This document shows positions 1 through 7,100 of a stretch of 64,000 nt of DNA, in pieces (the first letter of the stretch is position 1; each line of letters starts with the position of its first letter). The position numbers and the translations under genes were made by a program. Location of the stretch: positions 248,001-312,000 of the forward strand of contig NZ_CP016477.1 in NCBI RefSeq assembly GCF_001693275.1, read 5' to 3'. A model generated the notes under the pieces. It saw only the letters and a program-made list of their open reading frames with translations, had not been told where the DNA came from and searched no databases. The DNA comes from Picosynechococcus sp. PCC 7117. GTDB taxonomy: Bacteria; Cyanobacteriota; Cyanobacteriia; Cyanobacteriales; MRBY01.

Positions 1-297
1 TGATGATAATTTGCAACGTAAGATCAAAAGAATCTGTCATGCGGACGTTCTAGCTTGCCCCGGAGGGATCTGCAGCAATGCCATAAAATTAATCAAAGTA
101 TAGCTTCTCCCCTAATTTGTCCCTAGGGCGATCGCCTTTCCCCGTGGTGACTGCTCCGGATCTATCGCCGCAAACGAAAAAGCTGACTTTGCACTTTATA
201 CCGCTGGCCAGATTCATAAATTAAAGAAAGTTTACGGATTATGTCATAATTTTTCATAATTACTTCCTTGGTTTGCTAGTCAAATACCCTCTGAACG
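1..297. other. Intergenic leader upstream of rubA
   Basis: No open frame here carries a recognisable domain. The left part holds one GCGATCGC site. The right part, from about 190, is AT-rich and presumably contains the promoter of the rubredoxin-ycf48 cluster; a CATAAT hexamer near 245 could be a -10 element, but no matching -35 box is convincing. The window edge may cut an upstream gene, so part of this stretch could be its flank. Confidence 0.4.
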
Positions 298-645
298 ATG
301 AGCGATCGCCCCATAGAAAAAACCCTCGCCGAAAAGGCTCCCGCCAGTTACGAATGCCCCAGCTGCGGTTACATTTACACCCCTGCAAAGGGAGAAAGCC
401 GTACCAACACACCACCGGGCACCGCCTTTGAAGATCTGCCCCTCATTTGGAACTGTCCTGTTTGTAGCGTTGATCGCGCCCAATTTCGCAATATTGGTGC
501 AGCGGATGCCCCCTCAGGTTTTGAAGAAAATCTGAAATATGGTTTTGGTGTGAATAATCTCAGCTCCAACCAAAAAAACCTACTCATTTTTGGGGCCATG
601 GGCTTGGCAATCCTTTTCTTCCTGAGCCTTTATGGTCTGGACTAA
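298..645 (+). CDS. rubA: Membrane-anchored rubredoxin (photosystem assembly type)
   Basis: A 115-residue rubredoxin. Two CxxC knuckles, Cys20/Cys23 (CPSCGY) and Cys53/Cys56 (CPVCSV), would bind one iron atom. A linker and a hydrophobic helix at about residues 94-112 follow, anchoring the protein in the thylakoid membrane with the iron domain exposed. This two-part build is that of the cyanobacterial and plastid RubA family, known to be needed for photosystem II (in some organisms photosystem I) assembly. The gene lies directly upstream of ycf48 and psbEFLJ, a gene order conserved in cyanobacteria, which supports an assembly role. The start ATG directly precedes a GCGATCGC site inside the second to fourth codons. 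Confidence 0.93.
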   Translation: MSDRPIEKTLAEKAPASYECPSCGYIYTPAKGESRTNTPPGTAFEDLPLIWNCPVCSVDRAQFRNIGAADAPSGFEENLKYGFGVNNLSSNQKNLLIFGAMGLAILFFLSLYGLD

Positions 646-710
646 AGACCCCCATAGCAAAGCCTTGTCTTAATTCCAAATTTTTACTTTTATTGCTTTT
701 ATATTGCGCT

Positions 711-1733
711 ATGACTTCAGTTTTAGGTCTATTAAAACCCTTAAAAAAAGCCATTGCGGCGATCGCCGTTTTGGTATTGTGCATCGGCTGTGTCCAAGCA
801 CCAACCATTAGCGAAAATCCCTGGCAAGAAATCGACTTAAATACCGATTCGACCTTTGCCAATATTGCCTTTACCGACGACCTCCAACATGGCTGGCTTG
901 TCGGTACCAAAGAAACCCTCTTTGAAACTACCGATGGCGGCAAGACCTGGGCCGAGCGAATTATTGATCTCGGTGACGAAAAAGAAAGTTTTACCGGTGT
1001 TAGCTTCTCTGGCCAAGAAGGCTGGATTACCGGACGGCCTTCGATCCTGCTCCATACCGACGATGGTGGTGAGCACTGGAGTCGCATCGCCCTCAGCAGT
1101 CAATTGCCCGGTGCCCCCTACAACATCACTGCCCTAGGGCCAAACACCGCCGAAATGGTCACCGACCTTGGGGCCATTTACAAAACCACCGACGGCGGCA
1201 AAAACTGGAAAGCCCTTGTCGAAGGTGCCGTTGGCGTTGCCCGTACCATTGAACGTTCTGCCGATGGTAAATATGTGGCCGTTTCTGCCCGGGGTAATTT
1301 TTATTCCACTTGGTCGCCTGGGGATACAGAATGGACGCCCCATAACCGGAATTCTTCCCGTCGCCTTCAGAGCATGGGCTTTAATGGCGAAGATAAACTC
1401 TGGTTGTTAGCCCGTGGGGGAGTTGTGCAATTTAGCGACGATACAAATCCAGACAATGCAGAAGCCTGGAGCGAACCGGTGACACCGCAGTATCGCAACA
1501 GTGTTGGTTTGTTGCACATTGGCTATCGTACTCCCGCAGAACTATGGGTCGTCGGTGGTAGTGGCAGTGTTGTTGTGAGTAAAGATGGTGGCGACACTTG
1601 GTTCCGGGACGCTGCCCTAGAAGAGATCCCGACAAACTTTTACCGGGTCGTTTTCTTAAATGAGAATAAAGGCTTCATCCTTGGGCAACAGGGGGTGATT
1701 TTACGGTACGATACATCCACGGAAGCGGCCTAA
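711..1733 (+). CDS. ycf48: Ycf48/HCF136 photosystem II assembly factor
   Basis: A 340-residue lumenal beta-propeller protein. The ATG at 711 is preferred to a TTG 18 bases upstream because it gives a normal signal sequence: positively charged start, hydrophobic stretch, and a Cys near residue 25 in the context CIGC that looks like a lipoprotein site. The body repeats the propeller Asp-box pattern (TTDGGKTW, HTDDGGEHW, TTDGGKNW, SKDGGDTW), as expected for the seven-bladed fold. Ycf48 binds newly made D1 and helps build the PSII reaction centre. It sits 65 bases after rubA and just before psbE, so the cluster groups assembly factors with cytochrome b559 subunits. Confidence 0.95.
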   Translation: MTSVLGLLKPLKKAIAAIAVLVLCIGCVQAPTISENPWQEIDLNTDSTFANIAFTDDLQHGWLVGTKETLFETTDGGKTWAERIIDLGDEKESFTGVSFSGQEGWITGRPSILLHTDDGGEHWSRIALSSQLPGAPYNITALGPNTAEMVTDLGAIYKTTDGGKNWKALVEGAVGVARTIERSADGKYVAVSARGNFYSTWSPGDTEWTPHNRNSSRRLQSMGFNGEDKLWLLARGGVVQFSDDTNPDNAEAWSEPVTPQYRNSVGLLHIGYRTPAELWVVGGSGSVVVSKDGGDTWFRDAALEEIPTNFYRVVFLNENKGFILGQQGVILRYDTSTEAA

Positions 1734-1836
1734 GGGCAACCCATTCTATTGTGGGAGTGTCTGTTAATTCCGTATGATATAGGCTAATTTGTTTAATAAG
1801 TTTTTTTTCATTAACAATTGAGAGGAGAATAGTCGC

Positions 1837-2082
1837 ATGGCAGGTTCTACCGGAGAACGCCCGTTTTCTGACATTGTGACCAGTATTCGCTACTGGGTTA
1901 TTCACAGCATCACCATTCCGATGTTATTTATTGCTGGCTGGCTCTTTGTGAGCACTGGCTTGGCTTACGATACTTTCGGGACACCCCGTCCTGACCAATA
2001 CTTTACTGAAACTCGTCAAGAGATTCCCATTGTGACTGATCGTTACAAAGCGATTGATCAGATCAATGAGTTTAACAATTAA
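1837..2082 (+). CDS. psbE: Cytochrome b559 alpha subunit
   Basis: An 81-residue protein matching PsbE throughout. It has a short stromal N-terminus, the haem-ligating His23 in the context RYWVIHS, one membrane helix at about residues 20-40 and a long lumenal tail. With PsbF it binds the single haem of cytochrome b559 in the photosystem II core, which is needed for PSII assembly and photoprotection. A strong purine-rich ribosome site (GAGAGGAG) lies about 8 bases before the ATG. It is the first gene of the psbE-F-L-J operon. An A/T-rich stretch containing TATGAT near 1773 may be its -10 element. Confidence 0.98.
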   Translation: MAGSTGERPFSDIVTSIRYWVIHSITIPMLFIAGWLFVSTGLAYDTFGTPRPDQYFTETRQEIPIVTDRYKAIDQINEFNN

Positions 2083-2128
2083 GTAACGCGCGTTTTTCTT
2101 TGCTGTATTCACTAAAAGGTTTTGTATT

Positions 2129-2260
2129 ATGACAAGCGGTCCTAACCAACCTGTTTCTTATCCGATTTTTACCGTCCGTTGGTTGGCGGTGCACACCCTG
2201 GCTGTACCCTCGGTTTTCTTCCTAGGGGCGATCGCCGCTATGCAGTTTATTCAACGTTAG
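2129..2260 (+). CDS. psbF: Cytochrome b559 beta subunit
   Basis: A 43-residue protein. One transmembrane helix covers about residues 17-39, with the haem ligand His22 in the context WLAVHTL, the partner of PsbE His23. The N-terminus ([18 protein letters not shown]) is typical of cyanobacterial PsbF. The gene starts 46 bases after psbE and ends 9 bases before psbL, whose ribosome site overlaps the psbF stop region, so translation of the two is probably coupled. A GCGATCGC site sits inside the membrane-helix codons. Confidence 0.97.
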   Translation: MTSGPNQPVSYPIFTVRWLAVHTLAVPSVFFLGAIAAMQFIQR

Positions 2261-2269
2261 GAGCTTCCG

Positions 2270-2389
2270 ATGGAAAGAAATCAAAATCCCAACAGACAGC
2301 CTGTGGAACTAAACCGGACTTCTTTGTACCTGGGTTTACTCCTGATTGCTGTGCTCGGTATTCTATTTTCCAGCTACTTCTTTAACTAA
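2270..2389 (+). CDS. psbL: Photosystem II reaction centre protein L
   Basis: A 39-residue single-helix subunit with the N-terminus [20 protein letters not shown] and a C-terminal hydrophobic helix ending SSYFFN, which is the PsbL signature. In the PSII dimer PsbL lies near the QB site and the monomer interface and affects electron flow at the acceptor side. A GGAG ribosome site lies 6 bases before the ATG, immediately after the psbF stop. The length is exactly the usual one. Confidence 0.97.
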   Translation: MERNQNPNRQPVELNRTSLYLGLLLIAVLGILFSSYFFN

Positions 2390-2444
2390 GCTGGCAGCCC
2401 TTTAATTTCAGCCCTTTAATTTATTTTTTTCGGAGGTTGTTCTC

Positions 2445-2564
2445 ATGTCTGAAGGCGGAAAAATCCCACTTTGGATCGTTGCAGTTGTCGCTGGTATGGG
2501 CGTCATTGCGGTTGTCGGTATCTTTTTCTACGGTGCATATGCAGGGGTAGGCTCTGCGGTTTAG
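2445..2564 (+). CDS. psbJ: Photosystem II reaction centre protein J
   Basis: A 39-residue protein with one membrane helix, starting [12 protein letters not shown] and ending GVGSAV, as in PsbJ of other cyanobacteria. It sits next to cytochrome b559 in PSII and influences assembly and forward electron flow from QA. A GGAGG ribosome site lies 9 bases upstream. It is the last gene of the psbEFLJ operon. A/T-rich sequence with an imperfect inverted repeat follows around 2580-2625 and may end the transcript. Confidence 0.97.
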   Translation: MSEGGKIPLWIVAVVAGMGVIAVVGIFFYGAYAGVGSAV

Positions 2565-2697
2565 ATGCACCATTTGCTCTAATTAATTGTTGAGACACCA
2601 CCTACTCTAATCGAGGGGTGGTTTTGTTTTGGGAACTTCTCAGATGAAGGCAGGTCTGGGCAAGGCTGGGGATAGTCATTAGAAAATTTGGATAGAT

Positions 2698-4536
2698 ATG
2701 CAAAAGCAGTTGCGAAATCTGAAGGTATGGGGCATTGTTGGTCTCCTGTGTTTGGGCTGGGGAACCAGTGAAAAGGCGATCGCCGCCGAAACCCTCCGGC
2801 TAAAATTAGGGCCACTTCAACAAACTTTACAATTGCGGGATTTAGAAACCTTTGCCGAAACGGGTCAAGTTCCCCAAAGCCTCCGACCCTATGGGGTGTT
2901 TTTGGATGGTAATTTGCAGAAATTTCTCCAGCGACACTTAGAAATTGAACCAGAGATGGCGGATCAGTTTTTTGATCAGTTGTGGCGATCACCCACCGGA
3001 AAACAAATCCTGGCGCAAATTCAAACGGCTCTACCGGGGACTTCTGTCCAGGATCTCCAGGCAACGGTGAATCTGGTGTTGGGTCAGGGGGTCGAAATTA
3101 GTGCTCTGAATTTGTTGCAGGCTTACCCCAAGGAGGAACTGACCATTGATCTCACGGCGGTGGCCAGCCTCTTGTTGCAACTCAATTTACCGAATATTCA
3201 GAATCAATTGCTTGCCCCCAGGGTAACTGACGCCCTCGAAAGTACGGAACCGCAGATTTTCCAACGTGCAAACCTGAACCCCACGGCCCCCGGCTCCCAA
3301 ACGGTGCGGCGCCAAAGTTTAATTCTGCAAGATGAAAGGCGCGATCGCACGATTCCCATTGATATTTTTGATAGTCCCCAATCCCAGTCTCAGTTGGTGG
3401 TTTTGTCCCATGGATTTGCGGCAAATCGTCATTTTCTTGATTATCTGGCGGTGCATCTGGCCTCCCATGGTTATACCGTCGTTACCCTCGATCATCCGGG
3501 CAGTAATATTCAGTCACTGTTTAATCCGGGCTTAAATCTTGATACTTTGCTCCCGGCGACGGAATTTGTCGATCGGCCCAAGGATATTCAGTTTGTGCTG
3601 GATCAACTGGAGCGCCTCAACCAGGATCAAACCCTCACAACCCGCTTTGCGACGAACAATGTAACGGTGATTGGTCATTCCTTTGGGGGCTATACAGCCT
3701 TGGCGATCGCCGGCGGAATTGTCGATCCCATTGCCATCCGCGCCCACTGCCAGCGGGCAACCCCCTTAACCAGAGCACCGGGGGACTGGCTCCAATGTGC
3801 GGCGGCAAAACTGCCCTATGACCAGTTGAATTTGCGGGATGAGCGGGTCAAGCAGGCGATCGCCCTTAATCCCCTCAGCGATCAAATTTTTGGGGAGCAG
3901 GGTTTAGAAAAAATTAAAATTCCGACCTTGATCGTTGCTAGTACAAAAGATACCGTCACCCCAAGCTTGGCTCACCAGTTGAAACCATTCCAGCAGTTAG
4001 GCGGTGAAAAATATCTCGTCGTCGCCGACGGCGCAACCCACATGAGCGTCACCGATGTCAGCAATCGCGACAGTGCCCTCGCCCAAAGTACCCTGGTGCC
4101 AGAGGTAATGGGCAACGCAGCGGAACCAGTCCGACAAATGGTGCGGGGGGTAAGCTTGAGCTTTTTGGCACGCCACCAAACTAGGGGGCAAAATTACCAA
4201 CAGTTTCTCACGGGAGCCTACGTGCAATCCTTGTCTCAGGGGGCGATCAAGCTGCGCCTCACGGAAACGATTTCTCCAGAATTAGAACGATTTCTCAGTC
4301 GCTTACCCCAGGCACCCAGTTCTACCGCAGCAACGGCCCCGACCCAACAAGCTGCTTTTTTGAACATGGGGCGATCGCCAAACCCAAGCCCAAACCGCAC
4401 CTATCCCCAAGGCGTTCTCACGGAAAGTCTCAAGCCATTGATGACGAACTTGGAAGCCGAAACCTTTCTCGCAATGAAACCGGACAATTTTGATGTCTTG
4501 TATCAAAAACCCGGAAGAATTTCGGAGAAACGGTAA
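2698..4536 (+). CDS. Secreted alpha/beta hydrolase with DUF1400 N-terminal domain
   Basis: A 612-residue exported hydrolase. Residues 1-29 form a signal peptide ending AIAAE. The next roughly 150 residues (LRLKLGPL, then a helical part) resemble the cyanobacterial DUF1400 domain. The catalytic part carries an oxyanion-side motif SHGFAANR near residue 238, a nucleophile elbow GHSFGG with Ser near 328, an acid (STKDTV) near 417 and a His in ATHMSV near 446, so the triad looks intact. Relatives are called dienelactone hydrolase-like or lipase-like; the substrate is unknown. The final 100 residues, rich in Pro, Ser and Thr, look less structured. The avtA-like gene starts only 37 bases later. Confidence 0.8.
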   Translation: MQKQLRNLKVWGIVGLLCLGWGTSEKAIAAETLRLKLGPLQQTLQLRDLETFAETGQVPQSLRPYGVFLDGNLQKFLQRHLEIEPEMADQFFDQLWRSPTGKQILAQIQTALPGTSVQDLQATVNLVLGQGVEISALNLLQAYPKEELTIDLTAVASLLLQLNLPNIQNQLLAPRVTDALESTEPQIFQRANLNPTAPGSQTVRRQSLILQDERRDRTIPIDIFDSPQSQSQLVVLSHGFAANRHFLDYLAVHLASHGYTVVTLDHPGSNIQSLFNPGLNLDTLLPATEFVDRPKDIQFVLDQLERLNQDQTLTTRFATNNVTVIGHSFGGYTALAIAGGIVDPIAIRAHCQRATPLTRAPGDWLQCAAAKLPYDQLNLRDERVKQAIALNPLSDQIFGEQGLEKIKIPTLIVASTKDTVTPSLAHQLKPFQQLGGEKYLVVADGATHMSVTDVSNRDSALAQSTLVPEVMGNAAEPVRQMVRGVSLSFLARHQTRGQNYQQFLTGAYVQSLSQGAIKLRLTETISPELERFLSRLPQAPSSTAATAPTQQAAFLNMGRSPNPSPNRTYPQGVLTESLKPLMTNLEAETFLAMKPDNFDVLYQKPGRISEKR

Positions 4537-4573
4537 GATGAAAAAGTTCAATTTTCAGGCCACTTAAATAACA

Positions 4574-5857
4574 ATGTCTCAGGCACCTCTGTTATCGAAA
4601 TTTGGGACGCAAATGTCGCGTTTAACCGGCGTGCGGGCGATCATGAAAGACATCATCGATACCCTAAAAGCAGGGGCAGGCCAAGATTTTATTAACCTCA
4701 GTGCGGGCAATCCGGTGATTATCCCGGAAGTGGAACGGCTCTGGCGCGATTGCACCAATGATCTCCTCAATAGTCCGGAATATGGGGAAGTGGTTTGTCG
4801 CTATGGATCGTCCCAGGGTTATGAACCCCTGATTGAGGCGATCGCCACCGATTTTAACCAACGCTATGGCCTGAACTTAACGGGCGAAAATATTCTCATC
4901 ACCCCCGGCTCCCAGTCCCTCTATTTCCTCGCGGCCAATGCCTTTGGTGGATATGATAATGTCGGCCAACTGAAATCGATCATTCTTCCCCTCAGCCCCG
5001 ACTACACCGGCTATGGGGGCGTCAGTTTATACCCAGAGGCCATCCGCGCTTTTAAACCGAGCCTCGACATTGACCAGGCGAACCACCGCTTTAAATATCG
5101 CCCCGATTTTAGTCAGCTTAATATCGATGAAAATACAGGCTGTGTAATTTTCTCGCGCCCCTGTAATCCGACGGGAAATGTCCTCAGTGACGAAGAAGCC
5201 GAAAAGATTGCTGATCTGGCTGCCGTCCATGATGTGCCAGTATTTATTGATTCGGCCTATGCCCCTCCTTTCCCAGCTCTGAATTTCACGGAGATGAAAC
5301 CCCTCTTTGGTGGCAACGTGATCCACTGCCTGAGCCTCTCTAAAGCGGGCTTGCCGGGAGAACGGGTAGGGATTGCCATTGGGGAACCGCGTTTTATCGG
5401 GGTTTTACAGGCCTTTCTAACCAATGCTTGCATTCATTCGTCGCGCTATGGTCAGGCGATCGCCGCCCGGGCGATCCAATCGGGGGCCTTGGCTAATATC
5501 GCCGAAACGGTGATCCGACCCTACTACCAAAACAAAATCCAAATCCTCGAAGCTGCCTTAGATCGGGCGATGCCCAAAGATGTGCCCTGGTATCTCCACC
5601 GAGGGGAAGGGGCGATTTTTGCTTGGTTGTGGTTTGATGAGTTGCCGATAACCGACTGGGAACTCTACCAAGAATTAAAAGCCGTGGGCGTGATTGCCGT
5701 GCCCGGCAGTCCCTTTTTCCCAGGCTTGCGCGAAGATTGGCCCCATAAGCAGCAATGTCTCCGCATTAGTTTGACAGCTACCGATAGTGAAATTGAAACC
5801 GCAATGGCCCGCCTCAGCGATGTGGTAAAGAACGTCTATCGTTCCTCGGTGAAATGA
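4574..5857 (+). CDS. avtA: Valine-pyruvate aminotransferase-like PLP enzyme (AvtA type)
   Basis: A 427-residue fold-type I aminotransferase. The N-terminus (FGTQMSRLTGVRAIMKDI) and the INLSAGNP segment are those of the AvtA family (alanine-valine transaminase). A PLP-binding region around residues 110-125 (ITPGSQSLYFLAANAF), the FSRPCNPTGN motif and the Schiff-base lysine at residue 257 in SLSKAGLPGER are all present. It would interconvert valine and 2-oxoisovalerate with pyruvate and alanine; exact specificity cannot be read from sequence. Its last four bases (ATGA) overlap the start of the next gene, so the two are translationally coupled despite their unrelated functions. Confidence 0.88.
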   Translation: MSQAPLLSKFGTQMSRLTGVRAIMKDIIDTLKAGAGQDFINLSAGNPVIIPEVERLWRDCTNDLLNSPEYGEVVCRYGSSQGYEPLIEAIATDFNQRYGLNLTGENILITPGSQSLYFLAANAFGGYDNVGQLKSIILPLSPDYTGYGGVSLYPEAIRAFKPSLDIDQANHRFKYRPDFSQLNIDENTGCVIFSRPCNPTGNVLSDEEAEKIADLAAVHDVPVFIDSAYAPPFPALNFTEMKPLFGGNVIHCLSLSKAGLPGERVGIAIGEPRFIGVLQAFLTNACIHSSRYGQAIAARAIQSGALANIAETVIRPYYQNKIQILEAALDRAMPKDVPWYLHRGEGAIFAWLWFDELPITDWELYQELKAVGVIAVPGSPFFPGLREDWPHKQQCLRISLTATDSEIETAMARLSDVVKNVYRSSVK

Positions 5858-6756
5858 GCTACGACAACATTCTCAAGTTTTTATTGGAAATAGATCCCCA
5901 TCCTTTTGTCCATTGGCTTCTGGGGGAATCAGCCCTTGAGAGTGTGAGCTTTCTTAATACAGAATTGAACCTCGAACCAATTCGGGCGGATGGGGGGTTT
6001 TTCTTGGAGACTGCTGGCAAAATTCTCCATCTTGAATTTCAAACGGTGGCTACTTCTAACCCACCAATGCCCCTGCGGATGTTGGACTATTGGGTGAGGC
6101 TTTATCGGCGTTATCGCCTTGAGATTGAGCAAGTCGTTATTTTTCTCAAGCCCACTACGATGCCCGAAGTGTTTCATGATTATTTTCAACAACAACAGAC
6201 CACCCATCGCTACCGGGTGATTCGGCTCTGGGAGCTAGAACCACAGCTCTTTTTTGAGTTGCCGAGTTTGTTGCCTTTGGCGGTTCTTGCCAAAACCCAG
6301 GCTCCCGAACAACTGTTGCAGCAAGTCAGTCAGCAATTGGATAGGATTGAAGACAGGACAGAACAATTAAATCTCAAGGCTGCAACGCAAATTTTAGCTG
6401 GGATTAAGTTTACAGATGCGATGATCGAGCAATTTTTCCAGGAGGAACTTATGCAGGAATCGGTGATCTATCAAAAAATTTTCAATCGGGGTATCGCCCA
6501 AGGGGTAGAGCAAGGCTTGCAACAGGGACTTCAACAAGGTTTACAACAGGGATTACAGCAGGGGATTGAGGAGGGAGAATTCACATTACTCACAAAACTC
6601 TTATCCCGCCGTCTTGGTTTGTTAGATGCCGCTGTACTCAAACGTTTGCGTCAGTTGTCTCGGTTGCAGCTGGAGGCTCTGGGGGAAGCGTTATTGGATA
6701 TGCAGTCCCGTGCTGATTTAGATCAATGGTTAGCGACCTATGGCAACGAAACCTAA
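5854..6756 (+). CDS. Rpn/PD-(D/E)XK nuclease-like protein with DUF4351 C-terminus
   Basis: A 300-residue protein of the large cyanobacterial family annotated as Rpn-type recombination-promoting nuclease or putative transposase. The N-terminal half has a PD-(D/E)XK-like arrangement: DGGFFLE near residue 46 and ILHLEFQT near 57 (Glu-x-Gln in place of Glu-x-Lys). A hydrophilic linker contains four tandem QQGL-type tetrapeptides at about 218-237. The C-terminal 50 residues (LSRRLGLLD, LEALGEALLDM) match DUF4351. Whether it cuts DNA in the cell is unproven. It overlaps avtA by four bases and contains no GCGATCGC site, unlike most neighbours, which fits recent acquisition. Confidence 0.82.
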   Translation: MSYDNILKFLLEIDPHPFVHWLLGESALESVSFLNTELNLEPIRADGGFFLETAGKILHLEFQTVATSNPPMPLRMLDYWVRLYRRYRLEIEQVVIFLKPTTMPEVFHDYFQQQQTTHRYRVIRLWELEPQLFFELPSLLPLAVLAKTQAPEQLLQQVSQQLDRIEDRTEQLNLKAATQILAGIKFTDAMIEQFFQEELMQESVIYQKIFNRGIAQGVEQGLQQGLQQGLQQGLQQGIEEGEFTLLTKLLSRRLGLLDAAVLKRLRQLSRLQLEALGEALLDMQSRADLDQWLATYGNET

Positions 6757-6806
6757 GCGGTTAACTTTCTGGAAAAACCTCGAAATTTTTGTCCTTGGTG
6801 ATTCCT

Positions 6807-6902
6807 TTAATCACTCGCGTGAAAATAGCGGAAAACTTCCTCGGCGAGACGCGGCCCAATCCCTTTTACTACTCCAATTTGACGCAGTATTCTAATTTTC
6901 CA
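6807..6902 (-). pseudogene. Helix-hairpin-helix tail fragment resembling the UvrC C-terminus
   Basis: On the minus strand an open frame without a start reads RILRQIGVVKGIGPRLAEEV and then FRYFHASD before a TAA at 6807. This is a helix-hairpin-helix motif. It resembles the end of the uvrC product encoded 3 kb away on the same strand ([21 protein letters not shown], split here as a long motif at 9951-10013): about 13 of 21 residues agree by eye, and both end within a few residues of YFH with a final Asp and stop. Upstream, in another frame (about 6903-7013), a second stretch without stops reads FVGRYAKPDLILKKLDPLS, so the whole looks like a frameshifted gene remnant. Any HhH protein could give part of this match. 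Confidence 0.45.
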
Positions 6903-7100
6903 CATTTTTTGTGAGCCAAAGCGACAAAGGATCCAGTTTTTTCAAAATCAAATCGGGTTTAGCATAGCGACCTACAAAAGTGAGTGTTGGATTAGGGGCA
7001 GTGGCGCAACGAAAAAGTAGTTTTTATGGTGCCTATTGAATATCCGGTTAAAATCATTACATTTGAGGAAAATGACTTTGTACAGGGTGGAGGGTCGATC

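Noticed and set aside
6510..6570. Microsatellite in the Rpn-type gene
   Set aside because: The QQGL tetrapeptides use varied synonymous codons, so it is an old protein-level repeat, common in this family, not a simple DNA repeat.
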